Assembly (NCBI RefSeq): GCF_029867415.1
Contig: NC_081183.1
Span: forward strand, 139,709,951 to 139,773,950
Direction: 5' to 3'
DNA length: 64,000 bases
From: Vicia villosa
Lineage: Eukaryota; Streptophyta; Magnoliopsida; Fabales; Fabaceae
Positions 34,301-43,465 of the stretch are shown one piece after another. Each line of letters starts with the position of its first letter. Position 1 is the first letter of the stretch. The notes below the pieces were generated by a model. That model was not told the DNA's origin and made no database searches. It saw nothing but the letters and a program-made list of their open reading frames with translations. The position numbers and the translations under genes are program-made.

Positions 34301-35332
34301 CATTTCGGTGAAATCACTTGGAGCACTAGCAATCATGCGTTCATAATAAAACGGACTGAGAGTATTCAAGAAGATCTTTGTCATCTCTTTCTCTTTTAAC
34401 GGTGGATTAATCTGAGCAGCAGTTTCTCTCCATCGTTGGGCATACTCTTTGAAAGCTTCATGGTCTTTCTGAGCCATGGATCGAAGCTGATCTCTGTCTG
34501 GAGCCATATCCGAGTTATACTTGTATTGTCGGACAAAGGCCTCACCTAGGTCATTGAATGTTCGAATATTGGTGCTATCCAAGCCTGTGTACCACTTCAG
34601 TGCGGCACCAGTTAAACTGTCTTGAAAGTAATGGATGAGCAACTGATGATTATCTGCATAAGTAGACATCTTCCTGGCATACATCACAAGATGGCTTTGT
34701 GGACAAGAACTACCTTTGTACTTCTCAAAGTCAGGGACCTTGAATTTAGCAGGTATTTGTACACTGGGAACCAAACATAGCTCCTGGGCATTCTTTCCAA
34801 ACAAATCTTTTCCACGGATAGCTTTGACTTCTAGCTGCATCTTGTTGAATTGTTCTTGGAGATCTCCTACAAGGTTACGCTGATTTGTGCTATCACCTTG
34901 ATCATGATAAATCTCATTGCCATCGTAAGGAACAGTGTGAACCGTAGGGGTCGGAACTGTCATAGTGGGTTGAGAAAGTGCCATAGTGACTTGGGAAAAA
35001 GTTACCCCTGAATGTGGAATAAACGCCGAACCCTGTGCAGTAGGCGCTTCAGTTGTAGCTGTTTGAACCCCAGAGAAATTATGACGGAAACCTGTACCAA
35101 AGTTGAAAGGCGGGCCCCAACCTTCTGGCATGGAGAAAGATGGAATACCGAATGCAACTGTAGAAACCGGAGTAGTGACTTCAGATGTTACTGTTGCTTG
35201 GCTATTGGGTGGCGGCGGCTGATTTTGTGTGGCTATTAAGGAGTCAACCAGAGTAGTGAGACTTTCCAACTTTTCCTGAAGGGTGGTCACTGTACCACGA
35301 AGCTCAATATTCTCTTGTTCAGAGTGTTCCAT
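31307..35332 (-). CDS. gag-pro: Ogre B gag-protease
   Basis: 1341 codons, intact. Residues about 5-35 have a leucine/glutamate heptad pattern; about 35-170 is Pro/Thr/Gln-rich; about 220-350 is the Retrotrans_gag core (LKWYTGL, RQYKYN, YAQRWRE, FLNTLSPFYYERM). A knuckle-like CPYHQGAPGHDLEHC at 488-502 has C-x2-H-x5-H-x4-C spacing rather than the usual CCHC. The aspartic protease has VLVDTGSSLNV at about residue 880 and a later LLGRPWIHE block. Beyond it, GWGQVV...AGLGCSP (about 1030-1055) recalls the G-patch found downstream of protease in some plant elements; the tail is acidic. The stop lies in the predicted intron, so splicing would continue into pol. It starts 325 bases after ORF1. Confidence 0.93.
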   Translation of the reverse strand: MEHSEQENIELRGTVTTLQEKLESLTTLVDSLIATQNQPPPPNSQATVTSEVTTPVSTVAFGIPSFSMPEGWGPPFNFGTGFRHNFSGVQTATTEAPTAQGSAFIPHSGVTFSQVTMALSQPTMTVPTPTVHTVPYDGNEIYHDQGDSTNQRNLVGDLQEQFNKMQLEVKAIRGKDLFGKNAQELCLVPSVQIPAKFKVPDFEKYKGSSCPQSHLVMYARKMSTYADNHQLLIHYFQDSLTGAALKWYTGLDSTNIRTFNDLGEAFVRQYKYNSDMAPDRDQLRSMAQKDHEAFKEYAQRWRETAAQINPPLKEKEMTKIFLNTLSPFYYERMIASAPSDFTEMVNMGMRLEEGVRTGRLTKEGGSSSGTKKFGSGFQKKKEQSVDMVSQGRSRGNVNRQRQIAAIAPVVNTAPNPGFTPQFQQQPRPQVQQFNNNQNRVQRAPQFDPITMTYTELYPALIERGLVQTKTPPPVPEKLPWWYKAEVSCPYHQGAPGHDLEHCIALKYEVQRLVRSNLLSFRNLNPNVQANPLPNHGGHVVNMVYGCPGQYRVYNINFSRADLVQMHATLCRGPSFRQHQYGSCRICCVDPHGCAIVRRDLQVLLDNGTIEIYRNRDENEVNMIGCYPHELLVSDINSEMPIVNVIVPHFNMPERIEVTYNKPKVPIAPLIICLPGPVPYDSDKAVPYNYNATMIKDGQEVPLPTLSSVVNIADVSRVTRSGRVYTPLPSKQPSTPVTGQNPVNTPVGNPVETPVSNTNTDVGQSSGTNVNPDFDEILKLIKRSEYKIVDQPMQTPSKISILSLLLNSEAHREALMKVLDQAFVDHDVTVDHFNGIIANITACNNLSFCDEELPEEGKNHNLALHISMNCQSDSLSNVLVDTGSSLNVMPKTTLARLSYQGMPMKFSGVVVKAFDGSRKSVIGEVNLPMTIGPHTFQITFQVMDIQAAYSCLLGRPWIHEAGAVTSTLHQKLKFVTNGKLVTISGEQALMVSHLSNFSFISVDDVEGTQFQGLSLEDESSKKKASISSYKEAVKVVKDGTTTGWGQVVIPTKNETRAGLGCSPTFSNCTKKDETLRPIKETFINGGFLNPIPQEVNVLIEECIEEGLPDTEEEWKCYLNDSGYISQEEPYPPSEKTSAKEIPPIPAEIWDTLGQPSGKFDYMVKYTAPESCKIAIEDIQPTGWGDSFEYNSQPEEVYQPCQFSQQPETTESFNFNASTKVYNPEDGYHHINAIFEDEGEDGPATDSESVADNESLHPEDWEIHPENSEDCDSSYALQEVEEDRFNSTKNKVDKPGPSNPARPAVNVNTEDNSEENFPEYIMHRGVRCYWKAVDVPNVVRRSK

Positions 35333-35657
35333 TACTCTTCTTCTGCTTGAACGAGTATTGTATCTGTGATCTGATTGCGAGCGCGGTCGAGAAACTTTGA
35401 GACGCGACAGCTTGACGATCTATTGGAGAAAGATCCAAAAGATGAGACTCTATACAACAGACTCGATATGCAGAATGATGTATGCAAAAAAAGAAATTTA
35501 TGATTTTTCCAAATATTTTAAAGATTATTTTCTTGCAAACATTTGAACACAAACAAATCTTTTATTCATTTTTTTTATTGCAATAATGGAAAATGTTACA
35601 ACATTGGAGCGTAGCTCCTTACAAAAGCAAATGATACATAAAAAAGCTAAACAAATC
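35333..35657 (-). other. Spacer between Ogre B ORF1 and gag-pro
   Basis: 325 noncoding bases with AATAAA-type words on the minus strand near 35,566-35,583, the same layout as in Ogre A. How gag is translated downstream of ORF1 is not evident from the sequence. Confidence 0.6.
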
Positions 35658-37181
35658 CTAAGCATCTTCATCAGACGAAGAACCAAATGCATTGTGCAGC
35701 TTGAGCTTCATGATTTCTTTCCCATAATAAGCTTTCAATTCGGCCTTTTCAGCTCTCAGCTTGTCAACAACATTCTTCCAATCATCAGGAGTCGGAGCGT
35801 TGCTTGTTGAACCTTCAAGATTTCTTTTGCTTTCTTTGATATACCTCTTGATTGCAGCGTCTTTCTGGCGAATCTTCTCATCTTTGCTCATGAGCCATCC
35901 ATCTTGACAGTAGAGTGTTTCTTCATGATCTTTCACTCTTTTCTTCAACTTTCTATTTTCCACCTCAGTGCTACGAAACTTTTCTTCCCAAGCATCTTTT
36001 TCTGTCCTCATTTTAGTCAAAGTGCGTTGGTATTCCTCCATAGCTGGAATGTTGGGTCGTCGAGACACTGCAGGAAACATGGGTTTTTCATAAGCATAAG
36101 GCATTTGGAACTCTTTTGCTCTTTTCTTTACCCAGCAGGTGTAGGCGTCCATGGCAATGCAATTTCTTTCCTCACCTTTTTCTTTCCATCGGACGTCGTA
36201 CCAAGCTCTCATCATTCTTGCTTTCAACTTTTTAGGATTATCCCCTTCTCGATAAAAGTAACCTTCTACTGAGGGACCAACAGGTTTAACTGAATTTGCA
36301 TACCCGAGTTGTCGTCGGGCCAGGACCGGATTGTAGTTAATTCCTCCTTGTGTACCAATGAGGGGTACGTTGGCGAACTCTCCACAACTTTCAATGGTTT
36401 CTGTACCACAACGAGCCAAGGTATACCAACGAATATCATTATTAGTAAGAGACATAAGTCTTCGAGGCCAACGCAAACCTTCTCGGTTTTCCGTGAAAAT
36501 AGGAGACTCAGGTAAGTGTGAAACAATCCATTTGAACAACAAAGGTGCACAACATACAATGATTCCACCGCCTTGGCGATTCCTATGATGGACAGAAAAA
36601 TACATGTCACCAAGCAAAGTCGGAACAGGATTTCCAATCAGAAAGATCTTTATGGCATTGATATCAACAAAGTTGTCGACATTGGGAAACAGAACCAACC
36701 CATAGATGAGCAAGGCTAGTACAGCTTCAAAGGCTATCATGCTACCAGTTTCGATGAAATCAAAGGCTTTCTTTATTAGGAAGTGTGAGGTTAATCCCGG
36801 GAGGTTTCCTTTGGTAGTCCAATTACTCTCTACTTCAGACTTTTTCATGTGGATACTTGCTGCAATGACGTGTGACTTAGGAATGGCTTCCAAACCATTG
36901 AAGGGTATTTTGTCAGACACAGGAATACCTAAAAGATTGGCATATTCTTCCAAGGTCGGTACCAACTGGTAGTCTGGAAAAGTAAAACAACGGTAGACGG
37001 GATCATAGAACTGAACCAGAGTTTTGAGAAGTCCTTCATTAACATGAGTGTTCAAAATAGGCAAAAGCTTTCCATAACTTTTCCTAAAATTAGAAGGATC
37101 TTGTACAAAAGATGCTAACTCTATCAGTCTTTCTACATCAGGCGCTTTGAAACCGTACTTTTTGGTATACCTTTTTTCCAT
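35658..37181 (-). CDS. Ogre B ORF1 protein (DUF7745-like, coiled-coil)
   Basis: 507 codons, intact and the same length as A ORF1, with scattered amino acid changes that are mostly conservative. The N-terminal two-thirds is DUF7745-like (PVYRCFTFPDYQLVPTLEEY, ALLIYGLVLFPNVDNF, NRQGGGIIVCCAPLLFKW); the C-terminal third is charged and probably coiled-coil. Ogre ORF1 lies upstream of gag in all known copies and its role is unknown; it is not needed in most other Ty3/gypsy elements. No catalytic motif seen. The conserved length in A and B suggests selection at the protein level in the source lineage. Confidence 0.88.
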   Translation of the reverse strand: MEKRYTKKYGFKAPDVERLIELASFVQDPSNFRKSYGKLLPILNTHVNEGLLKTLVQFYDPVYRCFTFPDYQLVPTLEEYANLLGIPVSDKIPFNGLEAIPKSHVIAASIHMKKSEVESNWTTKGNLPGLTSHFLIKKAFDFIETGSMIAFEAVLALLIYGLVLFPNVDNFVDINAIKIFLIGNPVPTLLGDMYFSVHHRNRQGGGIIVCCAPLLFKWIVSHLPESPIFTENREGLRWPRRLMSLTNNDIRWYTLARCGTETIESCGEFANVPLIGTQGGINYNPVLARRQLGYANSVKPVGPSVEGYFYREGDNPKKLKARMMRAWYDVRWKEKGEERNCIAMDAYTCWVKKRAKEFQMPYAYEKPMFPAVSRRPNIPAMEEYQRTLTKMRTEKDAWEEKFRSTEVENRKLKKRVKDHEETLYCQDGWLMSKDEKIRQKDAAIKRYIKESKRNLEGSTSNAPTPDDWKNVVDKLRAEKAELKAYYGKEIMKLKLHNAFGSSSDEDA

Positions 37182-37971
37182 AACTTAATCCTATAATGTT
37201 TGCAAAGAAAATTCTCTAAAATTTTTGGAAAAATCATGTTTTTTTATGGAAAAAGATGGGTTTTCTAATGAATGTATGCATGCATGGATGCATGGATGCC
37301 ACATATTCAAACATGGTAAAGCAAACATGGTAGTTCAAACATGGTAACACTAACATGGTATTACAAACATGGTACACAAACATGGTAACGCAAACATGGT
37401 AACGCATAGGTTCAAAGGTCCAAAGTCACGAGCATGAGGTCAGAGAACCAAAAATGGGATAGTTCTAGTTAATCACCTGCATGACATGTTCTACTGATAC
37501 GTCAGAGTCTACATTTTTCTTTCGGATATTACCGGCCTTCCACAATTAAACTCATGAGCCAGTAATATTCTCAAGAAAAACTCGTCTGAGTGTGGTTCTC
37601 CGCATGACAACTAATCCAAGTCTTCACCTGAATAGTTTCTGCACCACAACCTAATAAGGCCAGGATGGGTTGGGGTTCTACGGTCTCTCAGCTTCTACAG
37701 TTCAATGAAAGTAATAATGTCTTCGCTACGAAACATGCTAAACATATATTACCAACAAGGAACCTCCACTGAGCGGAAGGATTCTCACGTGCGCCTGCAC
37801 ATGACTATACCCTCCACCTAATTTCTTATGTGTACTTAATCCGGGTTAGGATTTGTCCATAATGTATCACTTGTAACAGAACCAACGCAAGTAACAGAAC
37901 CAGAACAAAAAAATGAAATGAAAAATAAAAAAATAGAATTAACCCTTCCTTTGGAAACAATAAAAATATGG
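37182..37971 (-). other. Ogre B leader with minisatellite
   Basis: Untranslated region from primer site to ORF1. Positions 37,313-37,405 hold six or more AACATGGTAAxxCA-type ~14-bp units (plus-strand view), matching the array in A. The plus-strand ORFs crossing this stretch are accidental. Confidence 0.8.
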
Positions 37972-37989
37972 TCCCCAGTGAAGTCGCCA
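37972..37989 (-). promoter_or_regulatory. Ogre B primer-binding site
   Basis: Minus strand reads TGGCGACTTCACTGGGGA, six bases inside the 5' LTR end. Ogre elements use the 3' end of a tRNA-Arg as minus-strand primer, and this is that class of site. It is the only well-preserved Ogre primer site in the window. Confidence 0.85.
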
Positions 37990-38682
37990 TTTTTCTGTCG
38001 CGGGCCAAAAATCGTTTTGTTCCTCTTTTTTGTGGGATGAGACACCTGATGCCTTCTTTGGGCTCGAGTGCTCATAAAAAATGATTTTTCTTTGTTTCGA
38101 CCAAACTTTTTATTATTTCCAAAGGAGGAAAAGGAAAAAAGCTGCAATAACCTAAAAGTGGGGGGAGAGATCTTTGGGTAAGAGGGTTGGTTATACGAAG
38201 GGAAGGTATTAGCACCCAACGTATCTATAGTACTCTATAGGTTTCTTTGCTTTGTTTTTCATTCCATGTTATTGAGAGGTTCTTGTGAAATAGGTGGGAC
38301 CTAAGGTGTTTGTTTGATTATGCTCGCAAAGATCATCGCGATCCTCTGCATACATATCCCTTAGAGGGAATCAGAGCATCTGTAGCTCGGGGTCTACGGG
38401 TACTAAGGTATGAATGGTTTTTTTTGTTTTGTTTTGCTCGCCAAGGATCGACCTTGTGCCTACGTATTCTCAAAGGGATGTTGAGAAAGTCAGAGCAATC
38501 GTAGTTCCCACTTATGCTAGTGGAAGCAAAGGAAAATAGACAAATGTCGTCTAAATGCTAGATGTATCTAATCTATATCATCACATACATCTGTTTGTTT
38601 TTTGTTTGAAAATCTTTTCATTATAAGCCCGGGGCCATGCCACTTAGGGTGCTTAGAATGATAAAGATGTTTTTGTTTAACC

Positions 38683-38859
38683 AGCCTTGTGGCAAAAGTT
38701 TCAATGAAGTCAGCCTTGTGACAAAAACTTTGATTAATCCGCCAGCCTTGTGGCAAAAGTTTCAATGAAGTCAGCCTTGTGACAAAAACTTTGATTAATC
38801 ATCCAGTACGGTGGTAAAACAGTTTGATTGATTAGCCAGCCTTGTGGCAAAAAGTTTGA
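38683..38859. repeat. ~30-bp tandem repeat in Ogre B 5' LTR
   Basis: Counterpart of 21,209-21,385, six imperfect CAGCCTTGTG(G/A)CAAAA units. Confidence 0.85.
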
Positions 38860-38968
38860 TTGATTGATTGATTGTTTGTGATGATATAGAAGAGATACTC
38901 CTAGCATAGAGATGAAAAATGTCTAATCTCCTAGGGTATTTGTTTTGGATATTTGGGATGCTTATAAG

Positions 38969-39240
38969 AAGCCCGTGGGTCCTTGTACGAAGCCCAAGAG
39001 GAGGCTATCCGAGGGTCCTTGCATTGTAAGCCCAAGAGGAGGCTATGGGAGGGACAATCCAGGGTCCTTGCATTGTAAGCCCAAGAGGAGGCTATGGGAG
39101 GGTCACTCGTTTGTACAAAGCCCAAGGGGAGGCATGGTATAGTTGGTTTGAGCTCTTAGAGCGATTTCACCGGGAAACCATACTCTATGTCCTAACCTAA
39201 ACTAGTGGAGATTCTTTGCACGAAGCCCAATAGGAGGCTA
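38969..39240. repeat. Short tandem repeats in Ogre B 5' LTR
   Basis: Counterpart of 21,495-21,765, five imperfect AAGCCCAAGAGGAGGCTAT units. Confidence 0.85.
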
Positions 39241-40328
39241 TGGGGAACCTAGTGTTATACTAAGTTGAACAAGCACACATATCACACATATGAACAAACA
39301 TGAACAAGTATGAAAAAACATGAACAGGTATGAACAATTATATATATGACAAAGTGTGTGTATATAATGGAGTTTATGAAGGAAATATACCTGTAAGCAT
39401 GATCCATTTGTATACACAGGGGTTCGGGACTTATACTCGAGGATAGGTCCACTTGAGTTTATTCAAAGCTGTGTAAACAGGTATTTACAAAGGGCTTGGG
39501 ACTTATACCTACATGGAGGCCCATGGTATTTTTGGGAAGTTTTGAAGAAACCTTCATTTTTGGTTTGTTATTCAAAGTTTAAAAATCAAACTGATCGAGA
39601 TATGTACAAAAGGCGTACCATGAAATACCTAATTTCATGTACTGGAATGGGTATGTACAAAAGGGGCTTGGGACTTATACCTACATGGAGGCCCATGGTA
39701 TATTGAAAAGTTTTGAAGTTTCTTTGAAGTTTTGTTGTTTTGAAAATGATTTGAAAATTGTTTGAAAAGATTTTATTTTGAAGAAGTTTTATTGTTTTGA
39801 AAACTGTACAAAAAAAGAAAAGAAATGGGACTTACACTCTCTAATATTCGAGAGGCCCCACTTCGTTTTGAAAATCAATTGATCAATTAAAAAGATTTAA
39901 TCAATAGTTTTCTTTGAAAATCAAAAGAAAATGGTTTATCGTTTTTGAAAAGAACCGCGATCGCTTATTTAAAATGATTTGAATTTTGAAAGAAGTTAAT
40001 TTAATCAAGATAAACAAAAAGATTGTCTTAAATTGACACTTAGATGATTAGGGTTTGCTCAAAAAATATTTACAAGTGATTAAATTTGAGAAATCAAGTG
40101 AAAAACAATATTTAAAAGTATTAAAAAACACTTAAAATATGTTATTTTAAACTTAATTAAAAATGTATTAAACAAATATATTTTTGTGATTTTTTTTGAT
40201 ATTCATAAAATACATATATAAAATAATAAGTGTGTAAAAAATGAATAAAAAATGAGTTAATTTGATTGGTTAAATTAATGGTTGAAGTTGTGAAGAAAAT
40301 GAAGAGAAATAGTGATAAAAAAGAAGGG

Positions 40329-40404
40329 TTTGGTCCCATAGGGACTTGAACTCGTGACCCTGAGGTCACTACTCAAAACAAAAGCCAACTGAGCCACGCT
40401 TGTG
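40329..40404 (-). ncRNA. tRNA-derived segment inside Ogre B 5' LTR
   Basis: Counterpart of 22,853-22,930. Box-A-like TGGCTCAGTTGG at 40,385-40,396 and box-B-like GAGTTCAAGTCCC at 40,341-40,353, both on the minus strand and identical to the 3' LTR copy. It is absent from the LTR of Ogre A. Confidence 0.55.
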
Positions 40405-41351
40405 GCTTGTAATATACACGCGTTGAATTAATTATATTTTAAATCAATTTCCAGAAATCCTTTGAACCAAAAACGCGCCAAGAACAACCCTCCAACTGAA
40501 ATTTGAAAATCTCTAAAACTGTGTTGTTTTAATCAAGCAAAGGGTCTATCTCACTCGGTTTTTCACAAGGAACATGATGGTGATCTCAGAATTCATTTAT
40601 TTTTGCTCTAAAGGGGTCAATTTTCGCATGAACATGAAGAACCCTAGAACTGAAATTCAATGTGAAATCGTGTATGTGCAAGTTATGATGCAATTGATTG
40701 AGGGTTAATGATCCTCATAGGTGCAGAAACAAGATGGTATGCTCACATTTCATTTATGATGCGTGGAAGTATGAATTTGAAGTTCATGAGCACTTACCTC
40801 AAAAACGGCCAAACTGAGAATTGGATTTTGATCTGGAGGTGTTACAGATGCTTTGTATCAATCTGAATAGCTTCTATGATGATTATGGAAGGTGTCTGGA
40901 TGTCTGGAACAAGTTGAATTCATCTGAGCATGGCCATGGCACCCGATCTGCAGTTGCTTCAAGTATGAATCGAATTTGAAGATGGAGATGTTTCAGATCA
41001 TATGTGAGTGTTTGGATAGTTCATATGTGATATATATGAGGTGTTGGAAGTGTTAGTTTGGACAGAAATGATCTTGAATGGATTTTGGCATGATAAGGCC
41101 ATGGTTATGCATATTTGAGAAGTGAGGTAGTGATTTTGAGCTTGAGGTGTTTTTGGGGTGTATGAGTGGTTCAAACAAGTTTCAAATGATGTTTATGAGT
41201 TGTGGGAAGCATCACTTTGTTCAGAACTTGCAAGGTTTGGAGGTTGAGTTTTCTACCTCACTTTGAAACACATGACTTGTAATTCAAGAAAGAAGAGAGA
41301 AAACCTATAATTATGAGGTTTTGGTGTGAATTGAAGAGTGATTTGCACCTC

Positions 41352-41359
41352 TATTTATA
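41352..41359 (-). promoter_or_regulatory. TATA box of Ogre B 5' LTR
   Basis: TATAAATA on the minus strand; the likely core promoter of the B transcript, which would run leftward through ORF1, gag-pro and pol. Confidence 0.72.
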
Positions 41360-42932
41360 GGCCAAACATTCTGAACTCAGAGCTTTGCAACTTGCTTCTT
41401 CTTTGGTGATTTGGCACTTAAAGGATAGAAAGGAATCTTACCATTAAATGCATATGGTTAAAGTTACTAAACCATGGTTAAAATTGGCTATGCTTCTTAT
41501 CTCTTTCCCATCTGTCTCAAATCAGAAAATATCTTCCAATTATTGCCTCTATGTATCATTACTTGGTCCATTTGGCAATTTGGCTCATAACTTTGGCAAA
41601 ATGACTTGAAATTTCAAGTGAAAAGTTCACTAATGGCAAAATTCAAAACCATAGCTACACTTCAAATTTTTTCATGCTCTTGGACATTTTGGAAAGCTCA
41701 TGTTACACACTTCAAAACCCTAGTTGAAAGTTTCTTCAAGATCTTTAAGGAAGTGGGTTAAAAAGATCCATGAACTTTGAGAAAAATGAGGTTTTAAGTG
41801 AAGTTTTCAAAAGATACCAACTTTGAAGCTCCATATCTCTTAAATGGTTGATCTTATGGAAAAAAATTATATGTGACAAAGTTGTTCATTGGATCAAAAT
41901 CTACAACTTTCATGTTGGAAGTTTTTTTCAGTTTGTAGGTGAAATTTTGAGAAATTCCCTCCCAAAGTTTGGAAAAAACCATGAAAAACACTTAGAAAAA
42001 TTTTCTAAGTATGAAAGTCAAACTTTGACTTTTTGATTCTTGATTGATTTTCTTGATTTTTCTTAATCAAATGACTTCTCATATCATATATTGATGATTT
42101 AAAACTTCAAAAGTCATGGTTGACCAAAATTCCCCAAAAGTCAATGGTGATCTTGTACAGTTGACTTTTTCAGACGAATCGCGTTTCTGGAGATTTCAAA
42201 TGAAACAGGCTATCCTCACCAAATAAATGGTATGAATGGATCATATTGAAGCATTAGAGGATATTGAGCCATGGTTTGAGTTGTGGCACCATGTCCTGAT
42301 TAAAAAGTCAGTTATTCAGTGAATTAGGTCAAAACCCTAATTGTCGACCTGATGAAATTGATGACTGTGGACCTTGAATTGAGATGCAATTTCCATGGGA
42401 TATGGTCATAGGGATTATTTGAGGATGATTGAAACCTTTGATTGACTTCCTGGGGGTTTTTAGGGTTTCCCAAATGTGATCCCTGATTTTAGTCCCTGAT
42501 AGTTCAAAATCCTGATCTGAGGATTTGTCTGATCAATCTTTGTGTAGGAGATGTCTTGAGCTAATGGATTAGGTCAAAATGAGGTACTTGGGGTCTTGAG
42601 GTCATGTCCCAAGTTATTAGATCAAATTCTGAGCAAAAGTCAGGAGTATGCTATCTTCAGTCAAAACCCTAATTCAGTCGATTCAAAGCTGTTGAGCTTG
42701 CTGAAATGAATCTCTGAGGACCAAATGTTGATTATTGATGAAGATGATTCATTTGAGATGAAGGGAGAACAAAACCCTAGTTGATTGTTGCTTGTACTGA
42801 TGAGTGATTTCTTGATTAAATCCCTGCTGAGTCACAAGTAGCAAACACAAACTATGCAATTTGTTAGAGATGCAAATGATGCATATGCAATGATATGAGG
42901 TGGTATCTTAGGTCAAAAATTGGGGTATGACA

Positions 42933-42937
42933 GTGAC
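42933..42937. repeat. Target-site duplication of Ogre B, right copy
   Basis: GTGAC directly after the LTR end TATGACA, matching 20,517-20,521. Confidence 0.95.
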
Positions 42938-43090
42938 AAACCAGGACCTTCAAATCCTGCTCGACCAGCGGTCAATGTCAATACTGAAGATAATTCTGAG
43001 AAGAATTTTCCTGAATACATAATACACAGAGGAGTTTGTTGCTACTGGAAAGCTGTCGACGTTCCGAATGTTGTTCGCCGCTCAAAGTAA
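42938..43090 (+). pseudogene. Ogre A gag-protease, 3' tail
   Basis: Continues the frame broken at 20,521. It encodes the last ~50 residues of gag-pro (KPGPSNPARPAVNV onward, ending VVRRSK-stop), close to the B tail with a few substitutions (for example His-Arg-Gly-Val-Cys for Val-Arg). The Lys-stop at the end is split by the predicted intron donor at 43,087. Confidence 0.9.
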
Positions 43091-43465
43091 TCACCTCGCT
43101 GTTATTTTGACCTCCTGCCTTGCCTAAAGCAGAGAGATGTTTTATAGGGCTTTGCTTTTAAATGTTCCGCCCAAATAACTTTGTGTATAGGGCTTTGTTT
43201 TAAAAGTTTCCCTCTTTGTCCTGCCCAAGACAAATGAGTTTGTGTTTAGGGCTTTGTTTCAAAAATGAATCATAAATAAAGCGTCATTTTGAATTCCCTA
43301 CATTATATGTTTTATTTTTTGCTTTTTTCTGGAAATGGTAATCCTAAAAAACCAAAACCAAAATAAAATAAAAAATAAATAAATAAAAAAAACTTTTTCA
43401 AAAAAAATCTGCATACACTCTTGCATTCATAAATTTTCTGAAATAAATATAAATCATATGTGCAG
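43087..43465 (+). other. Predicted Ogre A intron
   Basis: Donor AAA/GTAATC at 43,087 and acceptor TATGTGCAG/ATTTAC ending at 43,465; 379 bases, against 360 in B. Removal joins gag-pro to pol in frame without the stop. The 5' and 3' ends are the same as in B while the interior A-rich tract differs in length, as expected for an intron. Confidence 0.72.

Larger units (their letters stand above)
20522..42932 (-). mobile_element. Ogre B: complete antisense Ogre retrotransposon, 22.4 kb
   Basis: Full-length element on the minus strand: 5' LTR 42,932-37,996, primer site, leader, ORF1, gag-protease, intron, RT-RNaseH-RNaseH-integrase, 3' region, polypurine tract and 3' LTR 25,459-20,522. LTR ends are TGTCATACCCC...CCGCGACA. 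GTGAC flanks it on both sides, and Ogre A reads in frame across the site once B and one GTGAC are removed. All three ORFs are open. I saw about 14 substitutions and one 1-bp indel between the two 4.94-kb LTRs, roughly 0.3%, so insertion was recent. It is probably autonomous or recently so. Confidence 0.95.
37996..42932 (-). repeat. Ogre B 5' LTR (4937 bp)
   Basis: Same ends and internal order as the 3' LTR. Differences noted by eye include G/C at the GGGC(G/C)AAAAA site, A/C near 38,740, a 1-bp indel at GTGATTT(T)GGC, and about a dozen further substitutions. Transcription of B would start inside it. Confidence 0.95.
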
